Shown piece after piece: positions 1 through 4,692 of a stretch of 7,917 nt of DNA; within the stretch, counting starts at the first letter, position 1; each line of letters opens with the position of its first letter. Both the position numbers and the translations under genes were made by a program. The stretch spans positions 1 to 7,917 of the forward strand of contig JAKDLC010000086.1 of NCBI GenBank assembly GCA_030453055.1, read 5' to 3'. The notes below the pieces were generated by a model. It had not been told where the DNA came from. It made no database searches and was given only the letters and a program-made list of their open reading frames with translations. The DNA is from Nitrosospira sp. (GTDB lineage: Bacteria > Pseudomonadota > Gammaproteobacteria > Burkholderiales > Nitrosomonadaceae).

Positions 1-240
1 CATGGATGGACGATTCCAGAATAATGAATCGGAAATACTAACATAATCCTAAACCCGGCAGTTGGACCGAACTCGCAATGAAGGCGACGGTTAGGCGGCG
101 CAAAAGTCTCTGTGGATCATAGCGCTAAGCTGAGAAAATGAGTGAAAAAGACTGGAAAATGCGTGAAAACAGGCGGTGGCCTGCGGGTTGCGGATGGCTC
201 GCGCAGCGGATCGAGCGTCTCTGGTGGCTGCGGCACAACG
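1..240. other. Left-edge region without a recognised gene
   Basis: No family could be recognised here. The RES toxin gene ends at its right border, so this is the region just downstream of that module. A short plus-strand open frame of 38 codons runs from an ATG at 138 to a TGA at 252-254. It is rich in Trp and Arg (five Trp, with an RIERLWWLRH segment) and its end overlaps the RES gene tail convergently. It has no clear ribosome binding site and no recognised homologue, so it is not called as a gene. No convincing terminator or tRNA was seen. Confidence 0.5.
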
Positions 241-879
241 CTACGTCTCGTTGAGTTTTAGTCGGCGAACGAGCGCCAGCACCTCGGCGCGCCGGGGACC
301 AATGGCCAGTGGCTCGTCTTTGAGAATCCGGAACGGAGGATCAGCGATACGCTGCCTGAACAGCATCAGACACCGGCCGGCATCGTTGCGCCGCGAGCCG
401 TATGCAATTGCCTGCGCATCAACACACTGGAGGAAGGCAGCCTGCGCCCAGACTCGCGTCTCCGGGTAGCAGGCAGGAAGACTGTCGATCAACTGGGTTC
501 GCGTCATTTCCTGTAGTTGAGGGAGATACGGCGTGTGAAAGTTGACGCATTGCAACGGGCTGTGCAGCTCAAGTTGCACAAGGTGGAAATACCGCAATCT
601 GTCTACGTCGAAAACGCCCGGCGGCGCCAGCACGACGTCGTGCAAAATGGATTCCATGTAGGCGCACTCCGCAGTGCTGCCCATGTAGTACGTATGCACG
701 GGTGTGCCGTCAGACTGATGGATGGGGGCGAAACGCGTGTCGCCCCAACCTTCAGAGAAAGTATCGGCCCTCGTGTCAGGGTGCCCAAGTGAGTTATAAA
801 CATGGAACCAGACGCCGGCATCCTCGGATGTTATTGTGAACGGCTCAGCGGTGCCGGGCGTGGGCAGACCGCACTTCAT
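241..879 (-). CDS. RES-domain toxin (RES family NAD+ phosphorylase/hydrolase), type II TA
   Basis: This 212-aa protein is a RES-domain toxin. Members of the family studied so far (such as MbcT) destroy cellular NAD+ and arrest growth unless bound by their antitoxin. Visible hallmarks in order are: the Arg of GDTRFAP (R49); the YMGSTAECAYMES block (residues 65-77), which supplies the conserved Glu, likely E76; and AYGSRR (159-164) with the conserved Ser S162, followed by the hydrophobic CLMLF. The length is normal for the family. The ATG at 877-879 overlaps the TGA of the upstream antitoxin gene (876-878) as ATGA, so the two are translationally coupled with the antitoxin first. No signal peptide or membrane segment is seen, so it should be cytosolic. 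The family call is firm. Whether this copy is active, and whether it phosphorolyses or hydrolyses NAD+, is inference. Confidence 0.9.
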   Translation of the reverse strand: MKCGLPTPGTAEPFTITSEDAGVWFHVYNSLGHPDTRADTFSEGWGDTRFAPIHQSDGTPVHTYYMGSTAECAYMESILHDVVLAPPGVFDVDRLRYFHLVQLELHSPLQCVNFHTPYLPQLQEMTRTQLIDSLPACYPETRVWAQAAFLQCVDAQAIAYGSRRNDAGRCLMLFRQRIADPPFRILKDEPLAIGPRRAEVLALVRRLKLNET

Positions 880-1514
880 GCGGTGTAGCTTGACTGCCTT
901 TGCGCCGCAGCGTGGAGAACTGCCTCACGCATGTCGAGGGCATCTTTAGGGGCGACTGGCCGCATGCTGCCATCGGTTGCCCGTTTGGCAATCCAGCCAT
1001 TCGGGAAATGGAACCACGCAGCTATGTTCCATGGGTCGGCTACCTTGCCCAGCGCTTTGAGAACGTCTTTAATGATTGGCAGCGGCTGGTGCCGGGAGTC
1101 GAACTGATACCCGGCAAACCATTCTGCGTCGCCGTAACTGACGCTGAAGATGCGACTGCGCCGCTTCCAGTCGCTTGCTGGGTGCGACTTGTTTGCCGGA
1201 GGCGAGGCTTGCAGAGCGTTCAACTGCTCGGCCGTCAGCCATTCACCGTCATTGAGCGCTTTGACGACCGTTTGCGCGCGGTGCAAGCGATCTTCGAGTA
1301 GCGCGTCATTCGGCACAAACAGGCCGGTCAGGAGTTCTGCCATACGGTCTGCGCGTTCCAGCATTTGCGCCTGATCTGCGCTAAGCGTCATGGCGATCGC
1401 CCTATCCAAGGCATCGTGCAACGAAGAAACTACGGCCGGATCGGTACCTTTCGGAAGGATGAGCGGAAGGACCAAGGCCTCTTCGAGGGTAGCTGAATCG
1501 GGATGGTCAGGCAT
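876..1514 (-). CDS. Antitoxin partner of RES toxin (Xre/MbcA/ParS-like toxin-binding region)
   Basis: This 212-aa protein lies immediately upstream of the RES toxin with a 4-bp overlap, the standard place for its neutralising partner. The N-terminal 90 residues are helical and of unknown role. GEWLTAEQLNAL (90-101) resembles the start of a helix-turn-helix, so DNA binding and autoregulation are plausible but not proven. Residues 115-200 carry the pattern known from RES-associated antitoxins: DWKRRSRIFSV, then EWFAGYQFDS, PLPIIKDVLKALG, WNIAAWFHFPNGWI, and a closing RPVAPKDAL segment followed by an Ala-rich helix. In MbcA/ParS-type antitoxins this region plugs the toxin's active site. The ATG at 1512-1514 is preceded by AAGAG (minus strand, 1521-1525) at 6-nt spacing, which supports this start. 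A damaged second copy of the EWFAGYQFDS region lies upstream (1631-1732). Confidence 0.84.
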   Translation of the reverse strand: MPDHPDSATLEEALVLPLILPKGTDPAVVSSLHDALDRAIAMTLSADQAQMLERADRMAELLTGLFVPNDALLEDRLHRAQTVVKALNDGEWLTAEQLNALQASPPANKSHPASDWKRRSRIFSVSYGDAEWFAGYQFDSRHQPLPIIKDVLKALGKVADPWNIAAWFHFPNGWIAKRATDGSMRPVAPKDALDMREAVLHAAAQRQSSYTA

Positions 1515-1520
1515 GACGAA

Positions 1521-1525
1521 CTCTT
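1521..1525 (-). promoter_or_regulatory. Ribosome binding site of the RES-module antitoxin
   Basis: AAGAG read on the minus strand lies 6 nt before the ATG at 1514. This supports the annotated start and suggests the antitoxin is translated independently, while the overlapping toxin relies on coupling. Confidence 0.55.
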
Positions 1526-1538
1526 AAGTTGACGATGT

Positions 1539-1574
1539 TGCCATTAATATACCTCATATTGGCATTGTTGGCAT
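1539..1574. promoter_or_regulatory. Putative operator/promoter region of the RES module (TTGGCAT repeats)
   Basis: TTGGCAT occurs at 1559-1565 and again at 1568-1574, a 9-bp period. An opposing TGCCA at 1539-1543 forms an imperfect palindrome with the TGGCA at 1560-1564 (TGCCA-TTA-ATAT facing ATAT-TGGCA). A further palindrome, CCAATTGG, lies at 1596-1603. On the minus strand a TATATT element, the natural -10 candidate for the antitoxin-toxin operon, sits inside the imperfect palindrome. A repressor bound here could therefore block transcription, as expected for an autoregulated TA module. The repeats are directly visible; the operator role is inference. Confidence 0.35.
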
Positions 1575-1630
1575 TTATTTCGATGTAGTTAATAGCCAAT
1601 TGGGTGGTGATGACCGGCATGTGGCTCCCA

Positions 1631-1732
1631 TTATGTCTGGCGCAATGAGTCGAAGTGATATCCGGCAAACCATTCTTTTCCGAAAAATTTATTTAATACT
1701 GGTTCCCAATTTTTTATTGTTAGGGTATCGTA
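1631..1732 (-). pseudogene. Relic of a second RES-module antitoxin gene
   Basis: On the minus strand, 33 codons stay open between a TGA (1733-1735) and a TAA (1631-1633). They read approximately KNWEPVLNKFFG followed by KEWFAGYHFDSLRQT. The segment at 1647-1676 matches 1096-1125 inside the intact antitoxin gene at 28 of 30 bases, and 1637-1676 matches 1086-1125 at about 34 of 40. The frame is the same as in the intact gene, where the residues are EWFAGYQFDS. Of the two mismatches within the 30 bp, one is synonymous (GGG/GGA) and one changes Gln to His. There is no start codon with a binding site and the match stops after about 17 codons, so this is a remnant, not a gene. It may be left from a tandem duplication or from replacement of an older related module. 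Confidence 0.6.
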
Positions 1733-1754
1733 TCATTTACTGATCAATTTCCTC

Positions 1755-1759
1755 AAAGG
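1755..1759 (+). promoter_or_regulatory. Ribosome binding site of the ParE-module antitoxin
   Basis: AAAGG lies 7 nt before the ATG at 1767 and fixes that start. Upstream, GTATC is repeated directly (1725-1729 and 1730-1734) and the palindrome TGATCA lies at 1741-1746. These could be operator sites, but no convincing -35/-10 pair was found for this operon. Confidence 0.5.
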
Positions 1760-1766
1760 TAAAGAA

Positions 1767-2228
1767 ATGGCAGCTATCCTTGACACCATCGACCAGGTGA
1801 CCCTTGAGCGTCTCGTTGAAGCGGGCGCGGTTCAGGGTGCTAACATCATCGGCCAGCCGGGCGGTTGGGGCGTGGTCATCCAGTATGGTATGACCGAGCG
1901 CATACTCGCGGCCAAGCGGGGCACGGTTCGCAACTTCCGCAAGTTTGAAACGCTGGTCGGCTACCTCAAGGGCGTTGGCATTGTCCGTTATCAGGTGGAT
2001 GCAACCCAATTTGATCCTGTGGCGCGCAAAACCGAGCGCAAGCGCGAGGATGCCGCCCAGCGGATGAAAAATGCCCACGAAGCCGCCGCCTACAAAGGCT
2101 GGCTTACTCAACAGGTTCAGGAGGCCATCGATGACCCCCGGCCAAGCGTGCCGCATGAGCAAGTCGCGGCCGCGTGGGAGATGGAGCGCGCCGCGCTTGT
2201 CAGGCAGACTGAGAGCGCGGGGAACTGA
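1767..2228 (+). CDS. Probable antitoxin of the ParE/RelE-type module
   Basis: This 153-aa protein is encoded 2 bp upstream of a ParE/RelE-type toxin, the usual antitoxin position. It seems to have two parts. Residues 1-80 contain QPGGWGVVIQYG and ILAAKRGTVRNFRKFETLVGYL, ending in GIVRYQVD. I have seen this pattern in antitoxin-like proteins preceding RelE/ParE toxins, and it may contact DNA. After a charged linker (RKTERKRED, 87-95), the C-terminal part, GWLTQQVQEAIDDPRPSVPHEQV (111-133), strongly resembles the RelB/ParD-type tail (DDPRPS.PHEEV) that wraps around the toxin. The start is the ATG at 1767 with AAAGG 7 nt upstream. No membrane segment is seen, so it should be cytosolic. The antitoxin role is well supported by context and by the tail; the function of the N-terminal half is unknown. 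Confidence 0.78.
   Translation: MAAILDTIDQVTLERLVEAGAVQGANIIGQPGGWGVVIQYGMTERILAAKRGTVRNFRKFETLVGYLKGVGIVRYQVDATQFDPVARKTERKREDAAQRMKNAHEAAAYKGWLTQQVQEAIDDPRPSVPHEQVAAAWEMERAALVRQTESAGN
2219..2224 (+). promoter_or_regulatory. Ribosome binding site deciding the TTG start of the ParE/RelE toxin
   Basis: GGGGAA inside the last codons of the antitoxin gene lies 6 nt before TTG 2231. The nearby ATG at 2239 is out of frame and the first in-frame ATG would cut off the conserved N-terminal third, so TTG is the only sensible start. A rare start codon could keep toxin output below antitoxin output. Confidence 0.6.
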
Positions 2229-2230
2229 TC

Positions 2231-2500
2231 TTGCCGCTATGGAAGCCTGCCGCCATTGCCGACCGCAAGCGCATTACTGCCTACATCGCCCAGGACAAAC
2301 CTCGGGCTGCAACGGAAATGGGTGACATGCTGATGCGGAAGGCCGTGCAACTTGACCAGGACCCGACACTGGGGCGCATCGGACGCGTGAAGGGGACGCG
2401 CGAGCTTGTGGCGCATCCCAATTATCTTTTGATTTACAGGATTGTCGGAAAGACTGTTGAAGTGCTGCGCGCCAAGCACGCGGGGCAGAAGTGGCCTTGA
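2231..2500 (+). CDS. ParE/RelE superfamily toxin, type II TA
   Basis: This 89-aa toxin has the complete ParE/RelE fold signature. WKPAAIADRKRITAYIAQDKPRAA (4-27) gives the two N-terminal helices. P45-TLGRIGRVKGTRELV-60, HPNYLLIYRI (62-71) and VEVLRAKHAGQKWP (76-89) give the beta-sheet and the conserved C-terminal end. Family members act in the cytosol either on DNA gyrase (ParE-like) or as ribosome-dependent mRNA endonucleases (RelE-like). The GTREL and HA.Q.WP patterns occur in both annotations, so the target cannot be decided from sequence. The start is TTG 2231, 2 bp after the antitoxin stop (2226-2228). The toxin looks full length and undamaged. It converges on the metallopeptidase gene that ends at 2589. 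Confidence 0.88.
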   Translation: MPLWKPAAIADRKRITAYIAQDKPRAATEMGDMLMRKAVQLDQDPTLGRIGRVKGTRELVAHPNYLLIYRIVGKTVEVLRAKHAGQKWP

Positions 2501-2539
2501 GGCAGCATATCAGCTAAATTATTCGCGGGATAGCTTCTA

Positions 2540-2571
2540 ACTATACTTGGCATAGTGCGGATTCCGTCCGC
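2540..2571. terminator. Possible weak bidirectional terminator between convergent genes
   Basis: Two small inverted repeats stand back to back: ACTAT (2540-2544) with ATAGT (2552-2556), then GCGGA (2557-2561) with TCCGC (2567-2571). They lie in the 88-bp gap where the plus-strand toxin gene and the minus-strand metallopeptidase gene meet. The stems are only 5 bp and no long T run follows on either strand, so termination here is a guess from position. Confidence 0.25.
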
Positions 2572-2588
2572 CAATCAGAGCATCACCA

Positions 2589-3353
2589 TCATCCCAACCG
2601 CTTCAATTCCTTCCTCGCCGCCACATAACCCGGATACACACGCTCCACCGTCTGCCAGAATGCCGGCGAATGATTCATCTCGATGAGATGCGACAATTCG
2701 TGCGCCACCACATAGTCCACCAGATTGAGCGGCATCTGGATCAACCGCCAGTTGAGGCGGACAATACCGAGCGCGTTGCAACTGCCCCACTGGGTTTTGG
2801 CGCGCGATAGCCGTAATTGCGGCAGTGCAACACCGAGCTTATTCGCATACAGCGCGATGCGTTCGCTGAAACAAGCCAGTGCTTTGTTGCGATACCATTC
2901 CATCACGATTTTTTCGATTTGCCGGGCGGTCAGCGCGGATGGCAGCGGCAATTTCAGTTGCCTATCCCCAACTCGGGGATTGACCGTTGCCCGGGTCATC
3001 TGCATCACTCCGGCAGCGGTAGTCGCCAACCGCCACGGTTCTCCCAGCAGTGGGAAAATTGCGTCTTCCTCCCACACCAGCCGGCCCGATTTTTTGTGTT
3101 CCCATTCGTCCAGGTTTTTTACCACCCAATCGGCTTTGTTTCGCAATACCGATTCCACCCAGCGTAACGATTCTCTCGACGGAACGCGAACGGTTAAGCC
3201 ATCGCTGTCTATTTTCATGCCGATGGTTCTTCGCCTGCAGCGCCTAAGCGTATAAGCGACCTCCTTGCCGTTCAGGCTGACACGGCGAATTTCACATGCA
3301 GGCGTCGTTCGCTTATCCTTCGGAGATTGAAACAGGTTCTTTAACATTGTCAT
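2589..3353 (-). CDS. YgjP/DUF45-type zinc metallohydrolase (SprT/M48-like)
   Basis: This 254-aa protein belongs to the YgjP (DUF45) group of gluzincin-like metallohydrolases. The zinc site is plain: HELSH (218-222, catalytic Glu 219) with a third ligand in the following MNHSPAFW (H228). The upstream part carries the family marks RRRTIGMKID, an LRNKADWV segment near the middle, and LSRAKTQWGSCN before the active site. The physiological substrate of the family is not established and this copy could be a peptidase. No signal peptide is seen. The open frame continues back to 3419, but that part lies inside plsC. I chose the ATG at 3351-3353, two codons before an equally possible ATG at 3345-3347 (MLKNLFQ). 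Neither has a clear ribosome binding site. The gene overlaps the plsC end by about 40 bp, so translation is probably coupled. It is the last gene of the operon. Confidence 0.9.
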   Translation of the reverse strand: MTMLKNLFQSPKDKRTTPACEIRRVSLNGKEVAYTLRRCRRRTIGMKIDSDGLTVRVPSRESLRWVESVLRNKADWVVKNLDEWEHKKSGRLVWEEDAIFPLLGEPWRLATTAAGVMQMTRATVNPRVGDRQLKLPLPSALTARQIEKIVMEWYRNKALACFSERIALYANKLGVALPQLRLSRAKTQWGSCNALGIVRLNWRLIQMPLNLVDYVVAHELSHLIEMNHSPAFWQTVERVYPGYVAARKELKRLG

Positions 3354-4080
3354 ATCTGTTCTGTTTTCGATCGCCGATGCGATCCATCTCCGCTTCGATC
3401 CAGGCTTCCACTTTCGCATTGAAATCGTCGGGCTCCAATCCTGCGGGATCCATCGGCGCGCCGATGCTTACTGTAATCGTGCCGGGCAGCTTGACGAACG
3501 CATTTTTGCCCCAGAACTCGCCGGCGTTGTGCGCCACCGGTATCACCGGCACGACAGTATGTGTGGCAAGCCATGCGCCACCAATGCGGTATTTGCCTTT
3601 TTTTCCGGGCGCAATGCGTGTGCCCTCCGGAAAAATTACTATCCAGAATCCCTGCTGAAGCCGGTTTTTTCCCTGCTCGACGATTTGTTTCAGTGCCGCT
3701 TTCCCTGAACTGCGGTCGATTGCGATGGGGCTGGTCATTGCCAACCCCCAGCCGAAAAACGGAACACGTAGCAGCTCTTTCTTGAGCACCCACACCTGAG
3801 GCGGAAAAATCTGCTGAAACGCGAGTGTCTCCCATGCCGATTGATGCTTGGATAGTACGATACTCGGCGTTTGGGGAATATGTTCCGCCCCTATTACGCG
3901 ATACCGGATGCCACAAACGACACGGAGCAAAAACAACATCAGGTGCGCCCAACCGGAAGTGACGCGATAACGGGTGAGCGGTGGCAGCGGAAACGCGGCG
4001 AATACGATGAGCGCATAAAACGGCGTTATGGCGATCTGCAACAGACTGTACAGCGTCGAGCGCAGCACCGCCGGAATCAT
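3313..4080 (-). CDS. plsC: 1-acyl-sn-glycerol-3-phosphate acyltransferase (lysophospholipid acyltransferase)
   Basis: This 255-aa membrane-associated acyltransferase of the PlsC/LPLAT family makes phosphatidic acid from lysophosphatidic acid in phospholipid synthesis. A hydrophobic stretch (LYSLLQIAITPFYALIVFAAFPL, about 10-32) should anchor it in the inner membrane. The catalytic block is KHQSAWE (78-84), an H-x4-E form where the textbook motif is H-x4-D; I recall this variant from betaproteobacterial homologues. Next come AIDRSS (120-125), the glycerol-phosphate-binding FPEGTR (150-155), and VIPVAHNAGEF (179-189). The ATG at 4078-4080 was chosen, 10 bp after the gmhB stop. A GTG two codons earlier (4084-4086) is also possible, and neither has a good binding site, which suggests coupling to gmhB. 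Its place between gmhB and the metallopeptidase fits an envelope role. A different acyl acceptor cannot be excluded. Confidence 0.92.
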   Translation of the reverse strand: MIPAVLRSTLYSLLQIAITPFYALIVFAAFPLPPLTRYRVTSGWAHLMLFLLRVVCGIRYRVIGAEHIPQTPSIVLSKHQSAWETLAFQQIFPPQVWVLKKELLRVPFFGWGLAMTSPIAIDRSSGKAALKQIVEQGKNRLQQGFWIVIFPEGTRIAPGKKGKYRIGGAWLATHTVVPVIPVAHNAGEFWGKNAFVKLPGTITVSIGAPMDPAGLEPDDFNAKVEAWIEAEMDRIGDRKQNRYDNVKEPVSISEG

Positions 4081-4090
4081 GCTCACAGGA

Positions 4091-4630
4091 TCACACGCAT
4101 TCGGTCAGCGCATCGACGGCTGCAGCGAGGTCAGGGAATATTTGCGTGTTTTTCGGCAGTCCGCCCTCCGTTTTCGTCTTTTTGCCTTTGCCGGTCAGCA
4201 CCAGAACCGGAGCCGCACCCACCGCGGCCGCGGCCAGCATGTCACGCAACGAATCACCGATCGCAGGTACACTCTTCAACTCCAGACCAAAGCGCTCCGA
4301 GATCTCCCTGAACATCCCTGTCTCGGGTTTGCGGCAGTCGCATTTGTCCATATTGGTGTGCGGACAGAAAAACATCGCATCGATACGTCCCCCCGCCTGG
4401 TTGGCCGCCTTGCACATCTTGTCATTGATGGCGTTAAGCGTCCCCATATCCAGCAACCCCCGGCCGATACCGGACTGATTGCTGGCCACGACGACTCGAT
4501 AACCTGCCTGGGTGAGATGTGCGATGGCTTCCAGACTGCCCGGAATGGCTTTCCATTCGTCAGGCGTCTTGATGCAATCGTCACTGTCATAATTAATGAC
4601 GCCGTCGCGGTCGAGAATGATCAGCTTCAT
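4091..4630 (-). CDS. gmhB: D-glycero-beta-D-manno-heptose 1,7-bisphosphate 7-phosphatase
   Basis: This 179-aa cytosolic HAD-superfamily phosphatase removes the C7 phosphate from heptose bisphosphate on the route to ADP-heptose for the LPS inner core. The nucleophile motif is DRDGVIN (7-13, nucleophile D7 and acid/base D9). SNQSGIGRG (50-58) is the second motif and the loop typical of GmhB. The zinc-binding insertion has C89, H91, C97 and C99 (CPH...CDC), followed by RKPETGM with the motif III Lys at 101. GDSLRD (125-130) supplies the Mg-binding Asp residues. All key residues and the usual length are present. The ATG at 4628-4630 follows the repeat-rich spacer after glyS and has only a weak upstream GGA. 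It suggests a Gram-negative LPS producer; the other heptose genes are not in this window. A histidinol-phosphate phosphatase is the main alternative in this family, but the zinc cluster and the loop favour GmhB. Confidence 0.95.
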   Translation of the reverse strand: MKLIILDRDGVINYDSDDCIKTPDEWKAIPGSLEAIAHLTQAGYRVVVASNQSGIGRGLLDMGTLNAINDKMCKAANQAGGRIDAMFFCPHTNMDKCDCRKPETGMFREISERFGLELKSVPAIGDSLRDMLAAAAVGAAPVLVLTGKGKKTKTEGGLPKNTQIFPDLAAAVDALTECV

Positions 4631-4640
4631 CTTGAGTATT

Positions 4641-4688
4641 CCACATAGGTATCCACATAGGTATCCACTTGGTTAGCCACTTGATTAT
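4641..4688. repeat. 12-bp tandem repeat array in the glyS-gmhB spacer
   Basis: Four head-to-tail 12-bp units fill most of the 62-bp spacer. Units 1 and 2 are identical, CCACATAGGTAT (4641-4652, 4653-4664). Unit 3 is CCACTTGGTTAG (4665-4676) and unit 4 is CCACTTGATTAT (4677-4688). A fifth CCA begins at 4689, touching the glyS stop. Being a multiple of three, the array keeps the glyS frame open past its TGA. Its function is unknown. It sits where it could change ribosome movement between the two genes. Confidence 0.85.
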
Positions 4689-4692
4689 CCAA

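Noticed and set aside
1737..2162. 141-codon minus-strand open frame opposite the ParE-module antitoxin
   Set aside because: The plus-strand frame has a ribosome binding site, an antitoxin-like tail and a toxin partner; the minus frame has none of these.
2725..3255. 176-codon plus-strand open frame opposite the metallopeptidase gene
   Set aside because: The minus strand encodes an intact HELSH metallohydrolase here, and the plus-strand product has no recognisable features.
3741..3860. PlsC active-site Asp replaced by Glu (H-x4-E), considered as a sign of inactivity
   Set aside because: The H-x4-E form with KHQSAWE is recalled from betaproteobacterial homologues, and all other motifs are intact.
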